The notes beneath the pieces were generated by a model. The model had not been told where the DNA came from. It did no database searches and saw only the letters and a program-made list of their open reading frames with translations. This document shows, in pieces, positions 1 to 5,863 of a DNA stretch of 9,500 nucleotides (the first letter of the stretch is position 1; every line of letters begins with the position of its first letter). The stretch is taken from the NCBI GenBank assembly GCA_028279945.1, contig JANQMT010000119.1, positions 1-9,500 on the forward strand, given 5' to 3'. Position numbers and translations under genes: made by a program. This stretch comes from JAKSCF01 sp028279945. GTDB lineage: Bacteria > Bacillota > Clostridia > Peptostreptococcales > JAAYPU01.

Positions 1-30
1 AAAAAGGTACGCACTTTTTCAACACAACAC

Positions 31-75
31 AAAAGCTTGAATCTCACTATTTACAATGGGTTCCAAGCTTTTTTT
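31..75 (+). terminator. Rho-independent terminator of an upstream gene outside the window
   Basis: AAAAGCTTG (31-39) pairs perfectly with CAAGCTTTT (64-72). An imperfect inner extension pairs CTCA (43-46) with TGGG (57-60), around a loop at 47-56. The right arm runs into a T-tract (69-75), as expected for an intrinsic terminator read left to right. It isolates the regulator cassette from upstream transcription. The weak point is the AT-rich stem. Confidence 0.6.
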
Positions 76-194
76 GTTTCTCAACTGTCAAAGATGGGAT
101 TATACACGTTTTTAGAACATTGTTAAATAGTTTTTTGATATATTTCAACTGAATTTTTTAAGAAATTATATTCTTTTATATTATTTAAGTTAAG

Positions 195-223
195 GAACTT
201 TATAACCAATATTATGTTAGAAT
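195..223 (+). promoter_or_regulatory. Candidate promoter of the AraC-type regulator gene (extended -10)
   Basis: TGTTAGAAT (215-223) fits an extended -10 element (TGn plus TAGAAT, five of six matches to TATAAT). The hexamer 17 bp upstream (195-200, GAACTT) is a poor -35, which would suit a weak or activator-dependent promoter. The first copy of the AATAGTGAAA repeat (221-230) overlaps the end of the -10, so a bound regulator could act directly on polymerase here. This is inferred from sequence only. Confidence 0.35.
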
Positions 224-339
224 AGTGAAAAGTGTATTAGTAGTGTAAAGTAAGTTATGAAAACTTAAAGTCAAATAGTGAAACGATAGTTAAACGGTAG
301 AGGAACAATAGTGAAACGATCGTTCAACCATTGTTCAAA
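221..339 (+). repeat. Direct repeats upstream of the regulator: likely AraC-type operator sites
   Basis: AATAGTGAAA occurs three times, at 221-230, 274-283 and 307-316. The last two copies extend to 14 identical bases (AATAGTGAAACGAT, 274-287 and 307-320). They are followed at matching distance by GTTAAAC (289-295) and GTTCAAC (322-328), and a further GTTCAAA sits 11 bp later at 333-339. Spacings of 53, 33 and 11 bp are close to whole helical turns, so the copies face the same side of the DNA. AraC-family regulators commonly bind tandem direct repeats, and this one lies just before such a gene, so autoregulation is the simplest reading. The last copy overlaps the GTG at 311, an alternative but less likely start. 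Confidence 0.55.
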
Positions 340-361
340 GGTAATTATAGGGGGTCTTGTA

Positions 362-2350
362 ATGAAAAATGAAATTGAAAGACAAATAGATACTTCGCCT
401 ATAAATATATTAATAAATTCTATAGAGAACGATACCCTCCACTGGCATGATGTATTAGAAATTATTTTTGTTGTAGAGGGAACAGCAAGCGTAAAGATTG
501 GATATGAAACATACCTCTTACATGAAGGGGATATTGCGGTTATCAATACAAAAGATTTACATAGTATTAATCAAGTAGATGGCAATAATCTTGTTTTTAA
601 TCTTCAATTAGACATCCATAAACATAAAAAAAAATATCCGAATATTGATCAGATTATTTTTGTATGTGAACCTTCAATGGATCAAGACAATGTAAAAGAT
701 GAATTAAAGGAGTTACGGTATTTAATATCTCAAATACTATTAGAATATTATCTCAATGCGAGTTTCAATAGTAAAAAAATAATTAACCTTGTTGATAATT
801 TATTAAAAAACCTTATGAATCATTTTCAGTATTTTAGTGTTGAGAACAACAAATTCACAAATAAAAATGGTTTTAAAGATGATGAAGCTCAGTTTAGAAG
901 GGTTAATCGAATTATTTATTACTTATATAGCAATTATTCAAATAAAATTACACTAAAACAACTGGCAGAAAAAGAAGAAATCAGTACTTTCTACTTGTCC
1001 CATTTGATCAAACGTGCCACAGGATTGAGTTTTCAAGATTTTTTAAATTATATTCGTGTGGAAGAATCTGAAAAGCTTTTGCTGGATTGTAAAAAAAAGA
1101 TGATAGATATTTCTTATGAATGTGGTTTTTCAGATATACGGTATTTTAGGAAGCATTTTAGGAAATGGCATAACTGTAGTCCTTCTGAGTTTAGGGAAAA
1201 ATACTTATTAGACAAAGGGAAGTTGCCTAATGATGAAAAAACAAGAGAAATATCAAAAAAATTGGTGATTGATAAATTAGAAAAATATTTAGGTGAATAT
1301 AATGTTTCAAAAAATAATGAGATTGAGTATGAGGTAGACTTAAGTCATAGAGGTAAAAAGTTTGAACATTCCTGGAAAAATGAAATTAATCTAGGAAATA
1401 CCTTGAGTTTATTGAGGGGCGATTATCAACAGCATATAGAATCAGCGCAACATGAAATTGGTTTTAGATATGCAAAAATGGAGCATATCTTTAATGAGAA
1501 CCTTAATTGGCATAGTATTTTCTATGTACTTAATTTCTTAGAGTCCATTGATTTAACACCCATAATACGAATTGATTCTGAGAAAGAATTAAATAAGGGA
1601 AAAGCAGAAAAATTTATTGAAGTTACAAAAAACAGATATGGATTCAATAAAGTAAATGAATGGCATTTTGAAATTGTTATTAAAAATGAAAAAGGTAAAG
1701 AAATCAGAGATGAAGTAATTGATTTACTTAAAAATTATTTTATGAACATACGTATTATAAAAACAGCTGGGCATATAGATTTAGGCAGAATATATGATAC
1801 GTACATGTTTTTACCCTACATTGTGAAAAAGCTTGTAACTCATGACGAATTCAAATTTGAATATAAATTGATGGATGAACATGGTATAGGTGACGAAATT
1901 TTTAGGGGAGACAATGGTTTAATAACCTGTAATGGATTTAAGAAAGCCGGATATCATGCCATTGAGTTATTGTCACTGCTAGGAGATGAAATACTATTAA
2001 ATCAAGATGGCTTAATAGTAACGAAAAAAAGTGACGACTACCAAATACTTTTGTACGGTGATATGATTCAAAACAAATATGAAGTAAAAAATTTCAGCGT
2101 AAGACTTTTGAATATCAACGGAAGTTATCTTTTAACAACCTATAGTTTGAATAAAGAAAATGGCTGTATTTATACACAATGCAATGATATTAAAGCGACG
2201 CAATACTTTCCAATAGAAATAGAGAATTCGTTGATAAAAAAAACCATACCCAAAATAATAATAGAAAAAATAGATGTTAATAGTGAATATGATTTATTTT
2301 CATGTATACCAAATGGAGGAATTGAGTTAATGATCATCAATAAAGTTTAA
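362..2350 (+). CDS. AraC-family transcriptional regulator with cupin sensor and degenerate GH39-like C-terminal domain
   Basis: Predicted cytoplasmic DNA-binding regulator of 662 residues. Residues about 20-85 form a cupin-like sensor (LHWHDVLEI with H27 and H29, then HEGDIAVIN and H67). Residues about 175-282 are the AraC double helix-turn-helix (ITLKQLAEKEEIS; DISYECGFSDIRYFRKHFRKW; SPSEFREKY). Residues about 340-650 resemble GH39 beta-xylosidase (LRGDYQQHIESAQHEIGFRY; FIEVTKNRYGF..VNEWHFE; GLITCNGFKKAGYHAIELL). The GH39 acid/base motif WNEP is replaced by VIKN (439-442, Glu to Lys441) and the middle of the barrel is shortened, so catalysis is unlikely and ligand sensing more so. ATG 362 is chosen because GGGGG (350-354) lies 7 bases before it; GTG at 311 would add 17 residues. 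No terminator is seen after it, so read-through into the next two genes is possible. The ligand is unknown. Confidence 0.88.
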   Translation: MKNEIERQIDTSPINILINSIENDTLHWHDVLEIIFVVEGTASVKIGYETYLLHEGDIAVINTKDLHSINQVDGNNLVFNLQLDIHKHKKKYPNIDQIIFVCEPSMDQDNVKDELKELRYLISQILLEYYLNASFNSKKIINLVDNLLKNLMNHFQYFSVENNKFTNKNGFKDDEAQFRRVNRIIYYLYSNYSNKITLKQLAEKEEISTFYLSHLIKRATGLSFQDFLNYIRVEESEKLLLDCKKKMIDISYECGFSDIRYFRKHFRKWHNCSPSEFREKYLLDKGKLPNDEKTREISKKLVIDKLEKYLGEYNVSKNNEIEYEVDLSHRGKKFEHSWKNEINLGNTLSLLRGDYQQHIESAQHEIGFRYAKMEHIFNENLNWHSIFYVLNFLESIDLTPIIRIDSEKELNKGKAEKFIEVTKNRYGFNKVNEWHFEIVIKNEKGKEIRDEVIDLLKNYFMNIRIIKTAGHIDLGRIYDTYMFLPYIVKKLVTHDEFKFEYKLMDEHGIGDEIFRGDNGLITCNGFKKAGYHAIELLSLLGDEILLNQDGLIVTKKSDDYQILLYGDMIQNKYEVKNFSVRLLNINGSYLLTTYSLNKENGCIYTQCNDIKATQYFPIEIENSLIKKTIPKIIIEKIDVNSEYDLFSCIPNGGIELMIINKV

Positions 2351-2404
2351 ATATAATTTATTTATAAAAAGCAAATTAATCTGAAATTTAGTACAAAATC
2401 GTAA

Positions 2405-2433
2405 CTGTTAATGGTCAATAGATATTATAGAAT
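2405..2433 (+). promoter_or_regulatory. Weak promoter candidate for the M24/amidohydrolase pair
   Basis: TAGAAT (2428-2433) could be a -10, with CTGTTA (2405-2410) 17 bp upstream as a poor -35. GTTAATGGTCAA (2407-2418) loosely resembles the GTTAAACGGT / GTTCAAC elements upstream of the regulator, so this may be an activator-dependent promoter. The 120-bp gap and lack of a terminator between the regulator and this pair allow either a separate promoter or read-through. The sequence evidence is weak. Confidence 0.22.
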
Positions 2434-2470
2434 GAAAAAAATACTAGAATATTTAAGGAGGAATAAAGAT

Positions 2471-3730
2471 ATGAATCTAGACTTTTTAATTAGTAAGCAT
2501 GTTGGCATAGCACAGCTTGAAGTTGCTTTTCCTGAAAAAGAATTCCAAGAAAGACTTAAAAAAGTACAAGATGTAATGAAAAGAGAAGCAATAGATACAT
2601 TGTATTTAACTTCTCCGGAGAGCATGTATTATCTGACCGGATATAATGCGTGCTGGTATAAAGCAGCAGCACCGGAGCCTTGGCAGGAAGTTATGGCGAC
2701 GGGAGTAGCTGTAAATGCTAATAGTAATCAACCCATGTTATTTGATATTCCTGATGAAGAGGATGTAGCATATACGACAACGGTAGGGGCAAAGATTAAA
2801 ATTATTAATGATATACCCGGTTCGGAGATGTATGGTAAAGAATTTCAGTATGAAGCATCAGAAAATAAAGGATTCTTAGACCTAGTAGTGGATATTTTAA
2901 ATGGAGAGGGCTGGACAAGAGGTGTTGTGGGTTTGGAATTAGGATGTTATAGACCAAACCCAAGGGTTAGTCAAATGTTGAGGACAAAACTTGAAAACCA
3001 GGGAAGCAAAATAATTGATGGAACAAAAGTCGTTCAAGAGGTAAGAACAATAAAATCTCCTTTAGAAATGTATTATATTGAAGTCGCTTCACGAATTGCA
3101 GATATCGGCTATAAAGCAGCTTTTGATGCAACAGAACCAGGCATAACGGAGCTTGAACTTCATGGTATTATGACTTTGGCAATGCAAAAAGCAGGGGGAG
3201 AAAATGCTGGTCTTCTAAACCCCATACGTTCGGGGGTTAGATCAAGCAGTTTTCATTTGCCAACATCACGAAAAAGAGTTATGTATGGCGATAGGATAAA
3301 TATTGATTTATGTGGTGTATATAACCGCTATCATTCAAACTTAGCCAGATATTATTGCATAGGAAGACCTGATAAAAAATTTGAGTATCTATATAACACA
3401 GGTGTGGAAGCAATGCATTTAATTAAAGAAATACTCACACCTAATATGCTTGTTAAAGAGTTAATGGACAAAATCAAAAAATTCTATATGGACAAAGGGG
3501 TTTGGGAACACAAATATTGGGTTGGAGGATATGAACTAGGAATCGCATTTCCACCTGATTGGGTAGGATCATATGTATATGACCCGGATGAAGAGATTGG
3601 TGACGATAGATTTATGCCTGGGATGGTCGTTAATTTTGAAAATGGATTTGGATTAATTGATACCGTTGTATTTACTGAAATAGAAGCCAAAATACTTGGA
3701 GAGACACCGTGGGAATTACAGATTATATAA
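2471..3730 (+). CDS. M24-family 'pita-bread' hydrolase, creatinase / ectoine hydrolase-like, probably metal-independent
   Basis: A 419-residue protein with a creatinase-type N-terminal domain (about residues 25-190, including YYLTGY at 53-58) and a C-terminal M24 domain (about 200-415). That length is typical of creatinase and Xaa-Pro peptidase relatives. Aligned by eye to E. coli PepP, the five metal ligands Asp-Asp-His-Glu-Glu become Asp279, Asn290 (HSNLAR), Tyr354 (GGYELGIAFPPDW), Glu390 and Ile396. Three of five are lost, as in members that cleave amides without metal. His262 (FHLPTSRKRV) fits the conserved catalytic-region histidine of creatinase. The GYxxGIxxPPDW motif recalls ectoine hydrolase DoeA/EutD. 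ATG 2471 is chosen because AGGAGG (2456-2461) sits 9 bases upstream; ATGs at 2411 and 2432 lack such a site. It is probably co-transcribed with the amidohydrolase 28 bp downstream, suggesting sequential hydrolysis of one substrate. True peptidase activity is doubtful. Confidence 0.85.
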   Translation: MNLDFLISKHVGIAQLEVAFPEKEFQERLKKVQDVMKREAIDTLYLTSPESMYYLTGYNACWYKAAAPEPWQEVMATGVAVNANSNQPMLFDIPDEEDVAYTTTVGAKIKIINDIPGSEMYGKEFQYEASENKGFLDLVVDILNGEGWTRGVVGLELGCYRPNPRVSQMLRTKLENQGSKIIDGTKVVQEVRTIKSPLEMYYIEVASRIADIGYKAAFDATEPGITELELHGIMTLAMQKAGGENAGLLNPIRSGVRSSSFHLPTSRKRVMYGDRINIDLCGVYNRYHSNLARYYCIGRPDKKFEYLYNTGVEAMHLIKEILTPNMLVKELMDKIKKFYMDKGVWEHKYWVGGYELGIAFPPDWVGSYVYDPDEEIGDDRFMPGMVVNFENGFGLIDTVVFTEIEAKILGETPWELQII

Positions 3731-3758
3731 AGCTTAAGACAAGAGAGAGGAGAAAACA

Positions 3759-5366
3759 TTGAAAGCAGATTATATTCTTACAAGTAATATTATTTTTACA
3801 GCAAAAACCGATGATCCGTTTGATGGATTTATAGCAATTAAAGATAACATGATTATTTCAGTGGGAACAAGAGAAGAAATGCAGCTCTGGATAGGCGAAA
3901 ATACAGAAATATTAGAGTATAGAGATAAAGTAATCATGCCCGGATTTTGTGACAGCCATATTCATGCTTTTTTCGGTGCAATGCAAATTGATACCATTAA
4001 TTTAATAGATGCTGTATCTGAAGAAGATGCAGCAAAAAGGCTGTATGAGCTTTATAAAGATCGAGAGGATAATTGGGTAATTGGATTTGGGTGGTTTCAT
4101 TATTTCTGGAAAGATAAAAAATTACCTTCAAAACATTCTTTGGATAAATATTTTCCTGACCGCCCGGTCATAGTATTTAATGATGAAATGCACAGTGCCT
4201 GGGTCAACAGTAAAGCCTTAGAGTTATGCTGTATTACAAGAGATACACCCAATCCTGCAGGGGGTGAAATAGAAAAAGATACAATGGGTGAGCCCACGGG
4301 ATATTTGCTTGAAGCTGCTGCAATGAAACTCGTTACCGATATGGCGTTTGATATTTCCGCAGATAAAGAAGCCAAGATAATAGAAGGCTTTTTTCATAAA
4401 GCTGCTGAATTAGGAGTAACCTCTGTCAGCGATATACAAATATTGGATATTTTAAAATATCAAGCTTATGAGAGTCTTGAAAAAAAGGGTAAGTTAACTG
4501 CTAGAATACACTTTGCTCCGTCTTTAAAAAAAGATATAAAAAATTTAATCCGGCTAAAACAAAAGTATAATACAGAAAAACTAAAATTTTCTGGAGTAAA
4601 AGAATTTATTGATGGAACGCCTATGGCCCATACAGGTCTTCTTATTGAACCTTACAACGACATACCGGACTTTTATGGACACACCGTTATAGATGAATGT
4701 TATCTAAGAGAAAAAGTTAAAAAACTGGATAAAGAAAATATACGTATCAGAATTCATGCATGTGGTGATGGTGCAGTAAGATTAGCATTAGATATTTTCG
4801 AGGAAGCTCAAAAAGAAAATGGTAAGAAAGACATGCGCCATACCATTGAACATATTGAAAATATACATCCTGATGATCTTCCAAGATTTAAAGAACTTGG
4901 TGTTATTGCGTCTGTACAACCCGATCATTTATGGGTAGAGAAATATGAAGAACATCCTTTTCATTATATCTTAGGCGCAGAAAGAAATGAATTGGCTTGG
5001 GCTTTTAAATCGTTGATGAATAATGGTGCCCAAATGGCATTCGGAACAGACTTTCCTATATCTGAATTAAATCCATTATTAGGTGTTTACCGTGCAGTAA
5101 CCAGGCTTCATGAAGATAAGAAACCTCCTGGCGGTTGGATACCTAAAGAAAAGCTAACAGTAGTAGAAGCACTAAAACATTATACAATCAGCTCAGCATA
5201 TCAAATGTTCAGGGAAAATGATTTAGGCACTTTAGAATCCGGCAAGCTTGCCGATATTGTGGTATTGGACAAAAATATATTTGAAGTGAACCATGAAGAA
5301 ATAAGAGAAACAAAAGTTATTTTAACAATGATGGACGGTAAGATCATTTATCAAAAAAACAAATAA
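3759..5366 (+). CDS. Amidohydrolase-superfamily protein of the YtcJ / NfdA type (Amidohydro_3)
   Basis: A 535-residue cytoplasmic metal-dependent hydrolase of the amidohydrolase superfamily, full length for the YtcJ/NfdA branch. The N-terminal beta domain (DYILTSNIIFTA) leads into the metal motif CDSHIHAF (His67, His69). Further landmarks are VKEFIDGT (Lys281, Asp285), IHACGDGAV (His333), RHTIEHIENIH (His361, His365) and FGTDFPI (Asp431). A C-terminal beta return (LGTLESGKLADIVVLDKN) closes the fold, so all expected active-site positions are present. Known relatives hydrolyse N-acyl or N-formyl amides, but substrate cannot be read from sequence. The start is an unusual TTG; GAGGAG (3747-3752) lies 6 bases before it and no nearby in-frame ATG fits better. 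It follows the M24 gene by 28 bp and precedes a strong hairpin, so it is the last gene of the unit. Confidence 0.88.
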   Translation: MKADYILTSNIIFTAKTDDPFDGFIAIKDNMIISVGTREEMQLWIGENTEILEYRDKVIMPGFCDSHIHAFFGAMQIDTINLIDAVSEEDAAKRLYELYKDREDNWVIGFGWFHYFWKDKKLPSKHSLDKYFPDRPVIVFNDEMHSAWVNSKALELCCITRDTPNPAGGEIEKDTMGEPTGYLLEAAAMKLVTDMAFDISADKEAKIIEGFFHKAAELGVTSVSDIQILDILKYQAYESLEKKGKLTARIHFAPSLKKDIKNLIRLKQKYNTEKLKFSGVKEFIDGTPMAHTGLLIEPYNDIPDFYGHTVIDECYLREKVKKLDKENIRIRIHACGDGAVRLALDIFEEAQKENGKKDMRHTIEHIENIHPDDLPRFKELGVIASVQPDHLWVEKYEEHPFHYILGAERNELAWAFKSLMNNGAQMAFGTDFPISELNPLLGVYRAVTRLHEDKKPPGGWIPKEKLTVVEALKHYTISSAYQMFRENDLGTLESGKLADIVVLDKNIFEVNHEEIRETKVILTMMDGKIIYQKNK

Positions 5367-5384
5367 AAGAAAACATACATTAAC

Positions 5385-5437
5385 ATAGAAATGGAGAAAA
5401 AAATATTATTTTTTTTCTCCATTTCTATTGATATTTT
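5385..5437 (+). terminator. Terminator after the amidohydrolase gene
   Basis: A perfect 19-bp inverted repeat pairs 5385-5403 (ATAGAAATGGAGAAAAAAA) with 5410-5428, around the 6-base loop TATTAT. The tail (GATATTTTT, to 5437) is only moderately T-rich, but the base of the stem itself carries runs of A and T. It separates the hydrolase unit from feoA. The end of its right arm also overlaps the -35 candidate of the feoA promoter. Confidence 0.7.
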
Positions 5438-5454
5438 TGGGCGAATATGATAAT
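5428..5454 (+). promoter_or_regulatory. Candidate feoA promoter
   Basis: TTGATA (5428-5433) matches TTGACA at five of six positions, and GATAAT (5449-5454) matches TATAAT at five of six. The 15-bp spacer is short, so the exact -10 could differ by a base or two. The -10 lies inside the first Fur box, which is the usual arrangement for iron-dependent repression. Confidence 0.45.
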
Positions 5455-5462
5455 CTTTATCA
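5448..5462. promoter_or_regulatory. Fur box 1 upstream of feoA
   Basis: TGATAATCTTTATCA matches the 7-1-7 Fur consensus TGATAATnATTATCA at all but one arm position. Occupied by iron-loaded Fur it would cover the -10 of the feoA promoter. Confidence 0.75.
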
Positions 5463-5470
5463 ATAAAGGA

Positions 5471-5485
5471 TGATAATAATTCTCA
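5471..5485. promoter_or_regulatory. Fur box 2 upstream of feoA
   Basis: TGATAATAATTCTCA has one mismatch to the 7-1-7 Fur consensus and starts 23 bp after Fur box 1, about two helical turns, on the same face. Paired boxes suggest cooperative or graded repression. It lies between the promoter and the feoA ribosome binding site. Confidence 0.65.
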
Positions 5486-5514
5486 AAAACTAATTATGAA
5501 GCAAGGTGATTATT

Positions 5515-5730
5515 ATGTTACTATCAAAAGCCAAAACAGGTCAAACCTTTAATGTTAAAAAAGTTGATGGAAAAGAAAAAACTAAGAAATTTCTTTTTAC
5601 TTTAGGATGTTTTGAAGGGGAAGAAATTACGCTTATCTCCAAGCTGGCAGGCAATTATGTTATCAATATTAAAGACAGTAGATATGCGATTGACGAAGGT
5701 ATGGCAAAATCTATTGTGATAGAAGCATAA
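5515..5730 (+). CDS. feoA: FeoA, small SH3-like ferrous iron transport protein
   Basis: A 71-residue protein of FeoA size. FeoA is a small cytoplasmic beta-barrel (SH3-like) protein that works with the FeoB ferrous iron permease, probably by acting on its GTPase domain. Visible family features are the LSKAKTGQTFNVKKVDG opening, the LGCFEGEEITLISK turn (family pattern LGxxxGxxItvi) and the IDEGMAKSIVIEA end (family pattern ald...A..I.V). ATG 5515 is chosen: AAGGTG (5503-5508) lies 6 bases upstream. A GTG at 5506 would lie inside that site. It is followed 133 bp later by feoB and preceded by two Fur boxes, consistent with iron-repressed expression. Confidence 0.9.
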   Translation: MLLSKAKTGQTFNVKKVDGKEKTKKFLFTLGCFEGEEITLISKLAGNYVINIKDSRYAIDEGMAKSIVIEA

Positions 5731-5755
5731 ATAATAAACTAATGTTTGTACGACT

Positions 5756-5790
5756 AATATGCTATAATAACGTAGCATATTATATTTTTA
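5756..5790 (+). terminator. Hairpin with T-rich tail between feoA and feoB (possible attenuator)
   Basis: AATATGCTA (5756-5764) pairs perfectly with TAGCATATT (5773-5781) around an 8-base loop, followed by ATATTTTTA (5782-5790). As a terminator it is weak, with an AT-rich 9-bp stem, so it may reduce rather than stop transcription from feoA into feoB. The -10 candidate for feoB lies on the left arm and loop. Confidence 0.4.
5760..5768 (+). promoter_or_regulatory. Candidate internal promoter for feoB (extended -10)
   Basis: TGCTATAAT is a perfect extended -10 (TGn plus TATAAT). No good -35 is found 16-18 bp upstream, which an extended -10 can tolerate. A start near 5775 would put the perfect Fur box just downstream, around +24 to +38, where bound Fur could block early elongation. 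Confidence 0.45.
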
Positions 5791-5794
5791 CTAC

Positions 5795-5817
5795 ATAATG
5801 ATAATAATTATCATTAT
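5795..5817. promoter_or_regulatory. Perfect Fur box upstream of feoB
   Basis: TGATAATAATTATCA (5799-5813) is an exact 7-1-7 Fur consensus. It sits at the centre of a 23-bp perfect odd palindrome extended by ATAA on the left and TTAT on the right. It is the best Fur site in the window and lies 46 bp before the feoB start, in the feoA-feoB gap. Confidence 0.85.
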
Positions 5818-5863
5818 CTCGAAATTTTATTTTTTATTTTTTTATCTTTAAGGAGGATATATT

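Larger units (their letters stand above)
1..361. other. Intergenic region left of the AraC-type regulator
   Basis: No complete gene is visible in these 361 bases. The left part holds a terminator-like hairpin (31-75). The right part holds a weak promoter candidate and a set of direct repeats, both listed separately. Positions 1-126 stay open in frame 1 and frame 3 of the plus strand without a start codon, so the end of a gene or an insertion element running in from the left cannot be excluded. The translations match nothing I recognise and the hairpin lies inside them, so I do not call a gene. Positions 100-190 are plain AT-rich sequence. Confidence 0.6.

Noticed and set aside
1..126. Open frames without a start at the left edge (frames 1 and 3)
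   Set aside because: Could be the end of a gene or insertion element, but two frames are open at once, the translations match nothing I know, and the terminator-like hairpin lies inside them.
251..267. Short inverted repeat TAAGTT / AACTTA
   Set aside because: Only six base pairs in AT-rich sequence; expected by chance.
311..361. Upstream GTG start for the regulator (17 extra residues)
   Set aside because: It lies inside the third direct repeat, and the ATG at 362 has a better ribosome binding site. The cupin domain begins after it in either case.
2411..2470. Earlier ATG starts (2411, 2432) for the M24 gene
   Set aside because: The AGGAGG at 2456-2461 would then lie within the coding region, and neither ATG has a ribosome binding site.
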